DNA of 64,000 bases from Saccharopolyspora galaxeae (GTDB taxonomy: Bacteria; Actinomycetota; Actinomycetes; Mycobacteriales; Pseudonocardiaceae), in the NCBI RefSeq assembly GCF_016526145.1, contig NZ_JADDUE010000015.1, forward strand, positions 54,168 to 118,167. The letters run 5' to 3'. Position 1 is the first letter of the stretch, and each line of letters begins with the position of its first letter. Below the pieces are notes generated by a model. That model saw only the letters and a program-made list of their open reading frames with translations. It had not been told where the DNA came from and did no database searches. Made by a program: the position numbers and the translations under genes. Positions 19,344 to 28,402 of the stretch are shown in pieces.

Positions 19344-20608
19344 CAGGCGGCACTCCAGGGCTCGAAGGTCACCGGCAGCTTCTTCACGCCCCAGGTGTTC
19401 CCGGTGTGCCACACCGCTTCCTGCCCCGGAGTAACGTCGTAGCGCGGCACCCGCGCCAGGAATTCCTGCAAGAAAACCTTCAGCTCCAGTCGAGCGAGGT
19501 GGGCGCCCAGGCAGCGGTGGATGCCCGAGCCGAACCCGAGGTGGCGGTTGGGCGACCGGTCGAGCACCAGCTCGTCCGGGTTCTCGAACTCCTCGGGATC
19601 GTGGTTCGCGGATGGCCACAGCAGCAGCATCCGGTCGCCCTCCTCGAGGTCCTGCCCCAGGAAGGTGCACTTCTCCGCGACGTTGCGGGCGACGCCCGGC
19701 TGCGGCGGCATGAAGCGGATCAGCTCTTCGATGGCAAGGTCCAGCTTGCCGGGATCGTCGACGATGTTCTCGAACTGGGTGCGCACCTCGGGCTGTTCGG
19801 CGAACATCAGCAGCAGCCGACTAAGCACGCTCGCCGTGGTGTCGAACCCGGCCGGTACCAGCACCAGGCAGAAGCCGAAGATCTCGTCGTCCTCCAAGCG
19901 CTCGCCTTCGATCTCGGCCTGGTCCAGATCACTGATCAGGTCGGTGCCATACCCGTTGATCCGGAGGTTCTCCAACATCTCGGCGAAGTACTTCTGGCAG
20001 TGCAGGCCCGCTTCCAGCGCGCGCTCCGTGTTCTCGTCATCGCTGCACTCGGGGTCGGGCTGCAACAAGATGAGGAACTGGTCCTTGAGCATGTCCCAGT
20101 CCTTCTTCGGAACACCCAGGTACAGCTCCAGAATCGCCCGCAGCGGCAGCGGCACGGCGACTTCCTTGGCCAGGTCCACCTCGGTGGCGCCGCGGAAACC
20201 GTCGATGATGCTGGTGATCATCTCGCGCATCTGCGGCTCGATGTTCGCCACCGACTTCGGGCTGAACTGCCGTCCGACCAGCGCCCGGTAGTTGCGGTGG
20301 CGCGGCGGGTCGGCCTCGATCGGGATCATCGGAGTCGGGTTGCCGAACGGCGGAATCGTCACCGGGAACGACGAGAAGGACTCCGGCTGGTGGGACGCTT
20401 CGTAAACGTCCTTGTAGCGCGACAGCGCGTAGAAGCCGCCGTGCTCCGAGCTGTGCGCGACAGGGCAGGACTTCCGCATCTCCGCGAAGAGTTCCTGCGA
20501 GTGCTCCTGGCTTTCCTTACTGTGCAGGCTGAATCGCCCGATCAGCTCGCGGAGCCGACTTTCGTCCAGGCGCGGCGCCTGCTTGCTGACACTGTCTGGA
20601 GAGCTCAA
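19343..20608 (-). CDS. Cytochrome P450
   Basis: A P450 of about 421 residues. The I-helix motif AGFDTT, the K-helix ExxR (EELIR) and the heme-binding loop FGSGIHRCLGAHLAR are all intact, so it should be active. The I-helix region and the SFSSFPV...ADPPRHRNYRAL segment resemble P450cam-like enzymes acting on terpenoids or other small lipophiles; this is impression, not alignment. There is no ATG; the best start is TTG at 20608 with AGAGG upstream. First gene of the run, transcribed away from the PaaX-family regulator at 21317. Confidence 0.93.
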   Translation of the reverse strand: MSSPDSVSKQAPRLDESRLRELIGRFSLHSKESQEHSQELFAEMRKSCPVAHSSEHGGFYALSRYKDVYEASHQPESFSSFPVTIPPFGNPTPMIPIEADPPRHRNYRALVGRQFSPKSVANIEPQMREMITSIIDGFRGATEVDLAKEVAVPLPLRAILELYLGVPKKDWDMLKDQFLILLQPDPECSDDENTERALEAGLHCQKYFAEMLENLRINGYGTDLISDLDQAEIEGERLEDDEIFGFCLVLVPAGFDTTASVLSRLLLMFAEQPEVRTQFENIVDDPGKLDLAIEELIRFMPPQPGVARNVAEKCTFLGQDLEEGDRMLLLWPSANHDPEEFENPDELVLDRSPNRHLGFGSGIHRCLGAHLARLELKVFLQEFLARVPRYDVTPGQEAVWHTGNTWGVKKLPVTFEPWSAA

Positions 20609-21316
20609 TATGACCGTCCTCTTCCGTGGTGGTGGTGCGATCGCGACCGCCAGCCGATGGATGCCGACGCGCAGTGAAGACGGGCGACGCGGTGGTCGCC
20701 GATCACTCCGATGACGGACAGGAGGTGCGCACGCCGGGCCGGTCCGCGGCTGGCCACTCCGGGTCAGGACCCCGAGAGACACCTCACATGTGACACACAT
20801 GGGAACGTAATACTTACTTGTGTATATAGTCAAGTTGCGTGTCGCACATTCGCGACGACGACTCCGGCCGCGGCTGAGCCGCTCCGGTCCCCGGCACCTG
20901 CGACCGCCCTCGCCGAGCTGTCATCGCAGCCCATCCGGCCCCACTGCGGTCAACGGGACCGCGCCGCCCCCACCCGGAGCGCCACATCCGCCGGCGCGAT
21001 CACTCCGGCGAGCCGCGACACGCATAGTCGACACAGTTGGCTGTTCGGACGCTTCTGGTGTAGCCCTTAAGAGTGTGCCACCAGCTCATGCCGAGAAGTC
21101 ACGGCAAAACCAGCACCGCCGCAGCCGTGCGCGCAGCGACCGCGGCGCACCCCCTCGTCCGCGCGGACTAAAGTGGTCACCGGCAGGGCCGTTCGCTCCT
21201 CGCCCGGCAGAGACAGCTCCTGCCACCTGCAAACTCGCCGACCGGCGGCCGACAGGAACGGCGTCCCGACGACCCGAACGACACTCCGGTCGGCCGCGAC
21301 CGTGGAAGGACCCGTG
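20609..21316. other. Intergenic region between P450 run and PaaX regulator
   Basis: A 708-base region between divergently transcribed genes, with no supported coding frame. It should hold the promoters of both units. The AT-rich stretch at 20805-20840 contains the palindrome listed separately. Confidence 0.5.
20816..20835. promoter_or_regulatory. Candidate operator upstream of the P450
   Basis: ACTTG (20816-20820) and CAAGT (20831-20835) form an inverted repeat around TGTATATAGT. It lies about 210 bases upstream of the P450 start in otherwise GC-rich DNA. The same TGTATATAGT core occurs at 26443-26452 just upstream of the ferredoxin reductase gene, which suggests a shared regulator, most simply the PaaX-family protein encoded next door. 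Confidence 0.45.
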
Positions 21317-22198
21317 ATGGTGCAATCGAGTCGACGCACGTCGGCGGACAACGGGCCGTCGGCCAAACCGGCCGCGCGGCCCGCGGTCACGACGGGCAGC
21401 GCCCGTTCCATGCTGATCACCGTGCTGGGCGAGCTGGTGCACCCCAACGAGCAACCGGTCTGGACGTCGTCGCTGCTGTACATGCTCGTCGGCATGGGGA
21501 TCGAACAGCGCACGGCGCGGCAGGCGATCTCCCGGGCCTCGGCGTCGGGCTGGATCATCGGTCACCGCCAGGGCCGCGAAGTGCGCTGGGAACTGACCGA
21601 GAACGGCAAGCAGCTGATGGACGAAGGCGCCAAGCGCGTTTACTCGTTGCACGCCGACTCCGGCTCGTGGGACGGGAACTGGCTGATCCTGCTGGTCACC
21701 ATCCCGGAAGCGCAGCGTTCGATGCGCAAGACGCTCTACACCGCGCTGGACTGGGAAGGGTTCGGCAACCCGACCCCGGGAGTCTGGGTCTCCCCGCACA
21801 TCGATCGCGAGACCCAGGCCCGCAGGGTTATTGACGAACTCGACTTGAAGGCGTCCACCCTCGCGTTCATCGGGAAGGCGAGCGACATTGGCCAGACCGA
21901 GCAAGAGATCGTCTCCCTCGCCTGGGATCTCGACGAGGTCACCGAGAAGTACGAGGAGCTGCTGATCCGCTACAGCGGCTTGCAGCCCGCCCAGGGCGAC
22001 CCGCTGCTGTTCACCCACGTGAAGCTGGTCAACGAATGGCAGCGATTCCCCTTCATGGACCCGCAACTGCCAGCCGAACTGCTGCCGAACTGGATCGGCA
22101 GGCGGGCCGCGGTGCTGTTCCACCAGCTCCGCTCGGCGTGGTACGAGGACGCCCAGCAGCGGTGGCGCGAGGTGGTCAAGGAGACTTCCCCGAGCTGA
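21317..22198 (+). CDS. PaaX-family transcriptional regulator
   Basis: A 293-residue regulator of the PaaX type. The N-terminal winged helix includes TARQAISRASASGWI; the effector part contains WDGNWLILLVTIPE and NPTPGVWVSPHID, both typical. PaaX proteins repress aromatic or acyl-CoA catabolic genes and are released by a CoA-thioester ligand. ATG 21317 is preferred, six bases after GGAAGGA. It is divergent from the P450-Mce run and convergent with the dehydrogenase at 22347. A paralogue lies at 32016-32876. Confidence 0.93.
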   Translation: MVQSSRRTSADNGPSAKPAARPAVTTGSARSMLITVLGELVHPNEQPVWTSSLLYMLVGMGIEQRTARQAISRASASGWIIGHRQGREVRWELTENGKQLMDEGAKRVYSLHADSGSWDGNWLILLVTIPEAQRSMRKTLYTALDWEGFGNPTPGVWVSPHIDRETQARRVIDELDLKASTLAFIGKASDIGQTEQEIVSLAWDLDEVTEKYEELLIRYSGLQPAQGDPLLFTHVKLVNEWQRFPFMDPQLPAELLPNWIGRRAAVLFHQLRSAWYEDAQQRWREVVKETSPS

Positions 22199-22346
22199 AG
22201 CCCCTTCGAGTCGTGCTGTGCCGCGGTGCGGGTCGCGGAACCTCGGACCCTGTCCCGGAACTTGTTCGACACGTTCTCACCGCGGACGCGGCCGGGCGGG
22301 GTGGCTCCGCGCCACCGCGCCCGGGCCGTCCCGCACTCGCTCCGGA

Positions 22347-23450
22347 CTACACCAACTTCAGAACGGGCTTGACGGTCTTGCCCGACTCCGCGTCCTCGCA
22401 CGCCTTGTTGATGTCCTCGAACTCGTAAGCGGTGATCAACCGGTCGTAGGGGAACCGGCCCTGCTTGTTGAGCTCGATCATCTGCGGGATGAACTCGTCC
22501 GGCCGGGCGTCGCCCTCGGTGACGCCGGTGAGGGTGCGCCCGGCCATCAGGAATTCGAGCATGTCGACCTGGATCTCGGTGCCCGCGGTTCCGAAGCCCA
22601 GAGTCGCGCAGGTCCCCTTCAGCGCCAGGCAACCGACCGCCTGGCGCACGACGGAGGTCACCGCGGTCGTGTCCACCGAGAAGTCCGCCCCGCGCCCGGT
22701 GATGCCCTGGATCTCGGCCACCACGTCCTCGCTGCTCTTCGCGTTGATCGTGTGGGTGGCGCCGAGTTCTTCGGCCAGCGCCAGCCGTTCCGGTACCAGG
22801 TCGACGGCGATGATCTTCGTGCAGCCGGCGACCCTGGCCGCCATCAGCGCGGCCAGTCCGACCGCGCCGACGCCGAAGACCACCAGGCTGCTGCCCGCCT
22901 GCGGCTTCAGCCGGTTGAGCACCGTGCCCGCGCCGGTCTGGATGCCGCAGCCCAGCGGGCCCACGATGGACAGGTCGGTCCCTTGGTCCAGCTTGACGGT
23001 GTTGCTCTCCAGCGCGATCGCGTACGTGGCGAACGAGGACTGGCTGAAGAAGAAACCGTTCACGTCCCCGCCCTTGCCGTGCAGGGGGGTCGTGCCGTCC
23101 GTCCGGGCGCCCGCGACGTTGCGCAGGACGAACTGCTCGCAGTAGCTGGAGTCGCCGCGGTTGCACATGGTGCAGGTGCCGCAGGACCCGTAGCTCAGCA
23201 CGACCTTGTCACCCGGTTCGACCTTGGTGACGTCCTTGCCGACGGCCTCGACCACACCGGCACCTTCGTGCCCCAGCACGAGCGGCAGCGGCACCGGCAA
23301 CCACTGGTTGCGCACGCCGATGTCGGTGTGACAAACGCCGGTCGAGTGCACCTTGACCAGGATCTCGTCGGCACGAGGTTCGTCGAGTTCGAGTTCCTCG
23401 AGCTGGAACGGTTTCTCCGCCTCGCGGACGACCGCAGCAGTGATCTGCAT
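22347..23450 (-). CDS. Zinc-dependent NAD alcohol dehydrogenase
   Basis: A 367-residue medium-chain dehydrogenase with GHEGAGVV, the CGTCTMC structural-zinc cluster and the VFGVGAVG nucleotide motif. It oxidises an alcohol, probably the product of the P450. The start is ATG 23450 behind AGGGAG; a GTG two codons earlier sits directly on that site and is unlikely. It is 42 bp downstream of the aldehyde dehydrogenase on the same strand, giving an alcohol to acid pair. Close paralogue of 1872-3077, but with the normal family length. Confidence 0.95.
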   Translation of the reverse strand: MQITAAVVREAEKPFQLEELELDEPRADEILVKVHSTGVCHTDIGVRNQWLPVPLPLVLGHEGAGVVEAVGKDVTKVEPGDKVVLSYGSCGTCTMCNRGDSSYCEQFVLRNVAGARTDGTTPLHGKGGDVNGFFFSQSSFATYAIALESNTVKLDQGTDLSIVGPLGCGIQTGAGTVLNRLKPQAGSSLVVFGVGAVGLAALMAARVAGCTKIIAVDLVPERLALAEELGATHTINAKSSEDVVAEIQGITGRGADFSVDTTAVTSVVRQAVGCLALKGTCATLGFGTAGTEIQVDMLEFLMAGRTLTGVTEGDARPDEFIPQMIELNKQGRFPYDRLITAYEFEDINKACEDAESGKTVKPVLKLV

Positions 23451-23492
23451 GAACACTCCCTGAAAGTAGAAGGTGGGTGGCAGCGCCGGGTG

Positions 23493-24935
23493 TCAGCCCG
23501 GGAGGTAGATGGACTTCAGCTGCTGGTAGCCCGCCAGCGCCTCCGGGCCGAACTCGCGGCCGATACCGCTGGCCTTGACACCGCCGAACGGCGCGTTGAG
23601 ATCGATGACGTAGCCGTTCACGCCGATCGTCCCGGTCTGCACCTGGCGAGCGAGATTCATCGCGCGCTCCGAATCCGTCGACCAGACGCTGCCGCCAAGC
23701 CCGTACTCGGAATCGTTCGCGATCTTCACCGCTTCGTCGTCGCCGTCGTACTTGATCACCGACAGCACCGGGCCGAAAATCTCCTCCCGGGCGACCGTCG
23801 CCGAGTTGTCGACGTCCGCGAAAATCGTGGGCTCCACGAACCAGCCCCGGTCGATACCGGCCGGCCTGCCGCCGCCGAGCGCGACCTTGGAGCCTTCGGC
23901 TCGTCCCTGGGCGATATAGCCCTCGACCCGGTCGCGATGCTCGGCCGAGGCGAGCGGACCGAGTTCGGTCGTCGGATCAAGCGGGTCGCCGATCTTCAAC
24001 CCCGACAGCGAGGTGGTCAGCGCGTCGACGACCTCGTCGTAGCGGCTGCGGGGGGCGAGAATGCGGGTGCACGCCATGCAGGTCTGGCCGTTGTTGGCCA
24101 GCGAGGCGAAGAACAGGCCGTCGGTGACCTTTTTCAGGTCGGCGTCGTCGAGGATGACTGCTGCGGACTTGCCGCCGAGCTCCAGGTTGACAGGACGCAT
24201 CAGGCGCCCGCAGTTCTCCGCGATCGTCCGGCCCGCCGCCGTGGAGCCGGTGAACGCGACCTTGTCGATGCCGGGGTGCTTGACCAGGTAGTCGCCGAGC
24301 TCACGGCCACCCGGCACCCAGTTGATCACGCCGGGCGGAACACCCGCCTCTTCGGCGGCTTCCGCGAGGATGAAGCTGTCCAGCACCGTTCCCGGCGACG
24401 GCTTGAGCACCAGCGTGCATCCGGCGGCCAGCGCAGGACCGATCTTGGTGACCGCGAGCAATACCGGGTAATTCCACGGAACGATCCCGGCTACGACACC
24501 GATCGGTGCGCGCTGCACGAGCGTGTCAAATCCCAGCGGAGACGGGCGCCGCTCCTCGAACTCCGCCGAGGCGGCCAGGCCCGCGTAGTAACGCAGCAGC
24601 GCCACCACATAACCGCCCTCGAACTGCTCGCTCAAGCTGACCGGCATCCCGTTCTGCAGGCTGACCGTCCGAGTCAGCTGCTCGGAACGCTTCTCCAACG
24701 CGTCCGCGAACCTGTCGAGCACCGCGGCGCGCTCGGCCGGGGCCGTGGTGGCCCAGCCGGAATCGTCGAAAACCCGGCGAGCGGCCTGGACCGCGCGGTC
24801 CACATCGGCGTTCGCGGCTTCCGGCACGCTCCCCAGTGATTCCTCAGTCGTCGCGTTGACCACCTGGATCCGGCGATCGGTGGCGGGCGAAACCCAACTG
24901 CCGTCGATGAAAAGACCGTCATGGACCACTGCCAT
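23493..24935 (-). CDS. NAD(P)-dependent aldehyde dehydrogenase
   Basis: A full-length aldehyde dehydrogenase of 480 residues. The general base Glu252 lies in LELGGKS and the nucleophile is Cys286 in NNGQTCMACTR; PWNYP and FTGSTAAGR of the cofactor site are intact, so it should be active. It converts the aldehyde made by the adjacent alcohol dehydrogenase to a carboxylic acid ready for CoA activation. Confidence 0.96.
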   Translation of the reverse strand: MAVVHDGLFIDGSWVSPATDRRIQVVNATTEESLGSVPEAANADVDRAVQAARRVFDDSGWATTAPAERAAVLDRFADALEKRSEQLTRTVSLQNGMPVSLSEQFEGGYVVALLRYYAGLAASAEFEERRPSPLGFDTLVQRAPIGVVAGIVPWNYPVLLAVTKIGPALAAGCTLVLKPSPGTVLDSFILAEAAEEAGVPPGVINWVPGGRELGDYLVKHPGIDKVAFTGSTAAGRTIAENCGRLMRPVNLELGGKSAAVILDDADLKKVTDGLFFASLANNGQTCMACTRILAPRSRYDEVVDALTTSLSGLKIGDPLDPTTELGPLASAEHRDRVEGYIAQGRAEGSKVALGGGRPAGIDRGWFVEPTIFADVDNSATVAREEIFGPVLSVIKYDGDDEAVKIANDSEYGLGGSVWSTDSERAMNLARQVQTGTIGVNGYVIDLNAPFGGVKASGIGREFGPEALAGYQQLKSIYLPG

Positions 24936-25174
24936 GGTCAGCTCCTTTGCTGTGACCGTTGAAACAGGCGCGGATCAGCGCCGAAACGGCGTATCGCCCG
25001 ATCTACCGGGGTGACCCTGCTCACCGAGAAGGTAGGCGAGCGCCAACCGTTTAGTCAACACCTATCGGTAGTCAGTACCTCGCCATGTAATTCTTTTCTC
25101 CTCGCGAATCTGCCCGAACGCCCGAGACCCCCGGCGGCGGTAGGCACGGGCGCGGCTCGCACCTCGGCGGACGA

Positions 25175-26389
25175 TCAACGGCCGCGACGACCGGCTCCGA
25201 TCAGCTTGAGCGCGTCCTGCCAACCGGACCGCTGCGCGATCAGGCGCTGGCACTTGGCGCTGTGCCCCGGGTTGTTCATCGTGAAGGCGCCGACAACACG
25301 GTCCTCCCGCCGGTACAACGCCGTGAACTTCGCGGATTCGAGGTCACCGGCGGCGACATGGACCTCGTCGACACCCTCCGCCACACCGGCGAACTGCATC
25401 TTCCGGTCGTAGCAGTCGGACCAGAAGTAGGGCACCTCGTCGTAGCGCTCCGCCGAGGCCGGATCGAGGGCGTTGCGCGCCGCCAGGGCACCCTGCTCCG
25501 CGGCGCTCGTCCAGTGCTCCACGCGCAGCGACCTGCCGAACAGACCGCTCCGCCACCTGGCAACATCTCCCGCGGAGTAGACACCGGGCGCCCCGGCATT
25601 CAAAGTCTCGTCGCACACCACGCCGTCGTCGACATCGAGCCCGGACGAACGCAACCACTCCGTCTCCGGTATCGCGCCGATCCCCACGACCACCAGGTCG
25701 ACGTCCAGCACGCTGCCGTCGGAGAGATCCACCTGCTCCACCCGATCCGTCCCGCTGACACCCGTGACCGTGATGCCGCATCGAAGATCGACCCCGTTCT
25801 CCTCGTGCAACTCGGCGACCGCCGAACCGACCTCGGCGCCGACCGCGCGCACCAACGGCACGGGCATCGCTTCCACCAGCGTGACCGGCAGATCCCGTCG
25901 ACGCGCTGCAGCCGCGACCTCGGAGCCGATGAAACCACCGCCCACGACCAGAGTGCGCGCTCCGCCATCGAGCGCTGCGCGGATCGCACGAGCATCGTCG
26001 AGCGTGCGCAGGGCGTGCACGCCGCGAAGCCCCTCCGCGCCGGGCAATGATCGAGCCGCGGCCCCGGTCGCGATGACCAGGCCGTCGTACTCGATCAGCT
26101 CGCCACCCACCGCGATGCGGCGCTCGCCTACGTCAAGTTCGGACGCTCGCCTGCCCAGGCACAGATCCACCTCGAGCTCCGCGAAGCGCGCTTCGTCCCA
26201 GTGCAATGCGGGCTCCGGCGCGGCTTCGGCGGCGAGGAACCCCTTGGACAGCGGTGGCCGGTCGTAGGGCAGGTGCGGCTCATCGCCGATGAGGGTGATG
26301 CGGCCTTGATGACCGGACTTGCGGGCCGATTCCACCGCCCGCAGGCCCGCGAGCGAGGCGCCGACCACGACCAGGTGCGCCGCCCTCAT
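25175..26389 (-). CDS. FAD-dependent ferredoxin reductase
   Basis: A flavoprotein of about 404 residues like rhodocoxin or putidaredoxin reductase. It has an N-terminal FAD Rossmann motif (VVVGASLAGLRA), PYDRPPLSK, a second NAD-binding motif (LVVGGGFIGSE) and the CYDRKMQFAG region of the C-terminal domain. It should supply electrons to the P450 through the small ferredoxin. Start could be ATG 26389 or GTG 26395; neither has a strong ribosome site. The gene is 239 bp downstream of the aldehyde dehydrogenase start and has its own upstream AT-rich control region. Confidence 0.94.
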   Translation of the reverse strand: MRAAHLVVVGASLAGLRAVESARKSGHQGRITLIGDEPHLPYDRPPLSKGFLAAEAAPEPALHWDEARFAELEVDLCLGRRASELDVGERRIAVGGELIEYDGLVIATGAAARSLPGAEGLRGVHALRTLDDARAIRAALDGGARTLVVGGGFIGSEVAAAARRRDLPVTLVEAMPVPLVRAVGAEVGSAVAELHEENGVDLRCGITVTGVSGTDRVEQVDLSDGSVLDVDLVVVGIGAIPETEWLRSSGLDVDDGVVCDETLNAGAPGVYSAGDVARWRSGLFGRSLRVEHWTSAAEQGALAARNALDPASAERYDEVPYFWSDCYDRKMQFAGVAEGVDEVHVAAGDLESAKFTALYRREDRVVGAFTMNNPGHSAKCQRLIAQRSGWQDALKLIGAGRRGR

Positions 26390-26442
26390 GAGCACCGACC
26401 GAGATTATATACGACATGGCACGTCCTCAAGTTGCACATGAT

Positions 26443-26452
26443 GTATATAGTA
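26443..26452. promoter_or_regulatory. TGTATATAGT element upstream of the ferredoxin reductase
   Basis: The ten-base core is identical to the centre of the palindrome upstream of the P450. CAAGTTGC lies close by in both places, although the order differs. It sits about 55 bases upstream of the reductase start. Confidence 0.4.
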
Positions 26453-26576
26453 AATGGGGTCAGGTGCGCTGACCAGCGTGAGCGACGGTTAGATGGCCCG
26501 CGCGGGACTGGAACATGAGAACCGCGGCGCCGGGCAATAGAAGGCATGCCTCGTGCGGGTCGACGATTAGCAGCGC

Positions 26577-27080
26577 TCAGCTCCGCATGCCCATGGCACC
26601 GCACAGCGGAGCAGGCCAATCCAGGTTCGCGGACCGGGCGATCTCGCGGTCCAAACTGGCGGCGATGTCCGCGGGCAGCGGGGTCGCCCGGCGGGAGTCC
26701 ATCCCGACGTGCACCATGACGATCTCCAACGTACAGGCGAGTCGTTCGTTGGTGCGGTCGAGCAGCATCGACACGGCGTGCAGGGCCTTGTCAGTGCGCT
26801 CCAGGAACCGCACGTGCACCGAGAACTTCTCGCCTTCCCGCAGTTCGCGGTGGTAACACAGGTGGTGCTCTGCAGCGAAGACGCCCATTCGCCTCCGGCT
26901 CCGGTAGGTTTCGTCCATGCCGATGCCACGACAGATCGAATCGGCGCCCACGGCCCCGTACTCCAGGTAGTGCCGGATGTTCATGTGCCCGTTCAGATCG
27001 ATGGACTCGGTCGTGACGGTGCCTTCCAGCACCGCTGGGAGCGCCACCATCTGGTCGAACTTCTGGGTATTGCCGGTCAT
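26577..27080 (-). CDS. Hot-dog fold acyl-CoA thioesterase
   Basis: A 167-residue thioesterase of the 4HBT family. The segment TTESIDLNGHMNIRHYLEY carries the conserved Asp/Asn-Gly-His-Met-Asn stretch of the active site, and the fold continues with FAAEHHLCYHRELREGEKF. It would hydrolyse an acyl-CoA, perhaps to recycle CoA in the catabolic pathway. ATG 27080 is chosen; a longer frame to 27326 is out of family. Confidence 0.9.
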   Translation of the reverse strand: MTGNTQKFDQMVALPAVLEGTVTTESIDLNGHMNIRHYLEYGAVGADSICRGIGMDETYRSRRRMGVFAAEHHLCYHRELREGEKFSVHVRFLERTDKALHAVSMLLDRTNERLACTLEIVMVHVGMDSRRATPLPADIAASLDREIARSANLDWPAPLCGAMGMRS

Positions 27081-27371
27081 TCGCCGCTCCGATCGCAGTA
27101 GGCGGAATAGGCAGGGGCCCGCGGTGGTGAATGCACCGCGTCGGACGTGACATGAGTTCTGGCCGTGCCAGCGGCCCAACCGCCGGACAACGACCGCCCA
27201 AGGCACCAGCGCTCCCGCGGGGTCGTGGCGGCTCTCTCGCCGGGACGGCCGTGCAGCCGCGTATGTGGCCAGTTCGGAAATCACAGCCGCACCGGCCGAG
27301 GGTCCGCCGCCTGACCCGTCACGCAAGTCGTGCTGAAAGCACTCGTCATTCCGGAAGCACGACGATCGCCA

Positions 27372-27626
27372 TCACCGCCCACCTCGGGGCGGTCCAGAAT
27401 CGGCGCGGGGCACACCGGGCCGATTAACATCCATCGGTTCGGGCCCCCACACCCGCGACGCGACGTCGACCCGGCTCCGCACCGCCTTGTAGCAGGTACG
27501 GCACATCGACCCGGGCGTGTACAGCTGCAGCTCCGGGCAGTCCAGCACGCATGCCGGATCCGCCTCTTCCTGGCAGATGCCGTGATGGCCGGCCTTGTTG
27601 CACAAGCAGGTGCACAGCGTATGCAT
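27372..27626 (-). CDS. Small cysteine-rich protein of unknown function
   Basis: An 84-residue protein with nine cysteines in its first 45 residues: CTCLC, then single cysteines in HHGIC and DPAC, then LDC and CRTC, with several histidines among them. This suggests binding of zinc or an iron-sulfur cluster. The start ATG 27626 lies 17 bases after the stop of the EtfA remnant, with a GGTGAGG site. The C-terminal 35 residues are low in structure. I do not recognise the family. Confidence 0.55.
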   Translation of the reverse strand: MHTLCTCLCNKAGHHGICQEEADPACVLDCPELQLYTPGSMCRTCYKAVRSRVDVASRVWGPEPMDVNRPGVPRADSGPPRGGR

Positions 27627-27642
27627 TTGCGCCTCACCCCGA

Positions 27643-27843
27643 TCAGCTCTTGCGCTTGGCGATCTCTTCGGTGAGCTGCGGCGCGACGCCGAACAGGTCG
27701 CCCACCACACCGAATTCGGCGATCTCGAAGATCGGCGCTTCGGCGTCCTTGTCCACCACGACGATCGTCTTCGCTTCCAGTTGCACGATCCCGGCATCGG
27801 TGCCGACACGAGCCTGCGCTAGGAGCACGTGTCTCCCGCGCAC
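27643..27843 (-). pseudogene. EtfA (electron transfer flavoprotein alpha) C-terminal remnant
   Basis: The last 45 codons match the end of EtfA: TIVVVDKDAEAPIFEIAEFG followed by VVGDLFGVAPQLTEEIAKRK. A complete EtfA has about 320 residues and an FAD-binding domain, and nearly all of it is missing. Upstream residues show no similarity. It is a decayed fragment, although the tail could still be translated from an ATG at 27843. Confidence 0.8.
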
Positions 27844-27860
27844 GCGAATTTTGGCTTAAT

Positions 27861-27882
27861 CTATTAAAGGACAGACCAAAAT
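27861..27882. promoter_or_regulatory. Operator-like AT-rich site, copy 1
   Basis: ATTAAAGGACAGACCAAAAT lies just upstream of the EtfA remnant. A nearly identical site occurs at 36023-36045 (ATTAAAGGTCTGACCTAAAT). Both have a GGWC-W-GACC near-palindrome, a layout common for TetR-type operators. Confidence 0.5.
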
Positions 27883-27983
27883 GCAACACTGTGCCCACCC
27901 GGACCAGCGCCCCAGCGACCACGAGCAGCCGAGTTGACGACGAGACACCAAGAAGCGCCGACCCTCCCGGAGTCGCGTCCACC

Positions 27984-28219
27984 GGGCCGCTCGACGGCGC
28001 CTCGGTCGTAGCGCTTGAACATGCCGTCGCTGCGCCGATCGCCACGAGGCAACTCCCCCGCCGGGTGCGCGCGTGATCAAGGTGGAACGGCCCGACGGCG
28101 GCGATTTCGCGCGCAGGTACGACGACGCGGTGCGCGGGGAGCTGTCGAGTGTCTTCCTGTGGACCGGCCGGGACTATGAGTCCATCAACTCGATCTCAAG
28201 GAACCTGGGTGTCACATAA
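27984..28219 (+). pseudogene. CaiB/BaiF family III CoA-transferase N-terminal remnant
   Basis: Frame one reads GPLDGASVVALEHAVAAPIA then TRQL, the start of family III CoA-transferases. A shift then occurs near 28060, and the next frame reads RVIKVERPDGGDFARRYDD and continues to a stop at 28217-28219. A functional enzyme has about 400 residues, so only the first fifth survives, with a frameshift. Confidence 0.78.
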
Positions 28220-28402
28220 GCCGGAGCCCGCCGCGGCGCTCTCGCACCCGGCGGACCGCCCACGACGCGCGCCAACGAGCGTCCGGCCGCATCGTTGAAA
28301 TCGCTCCGCAGCCGACTTGACCGACCAATGTGGCCCGTCTCCGGTTCGTATCCACAACGACCGAGCGACCCATTTCCCATCCCGGCGAAAGGTGCCGCTC
28401 CG

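Noticed and set aside
18611..20677. 688-codon open frame on the plus strand
   Set aside because: It lies opposite the P450, ferredoxin and SCP2-like genes, which carry clear family motifs. Its translation is rich in Arg, His and Gln with no domain, as expected for an antisense shadow in GC-rich DNA.
22218..24839. 873-codon open frame on the plus strand
   Set aside because: Antisense to the alcohol and aldehyde dehydrogenases, both of which have intact catalytic motifs. No motif is seen in the shadow.
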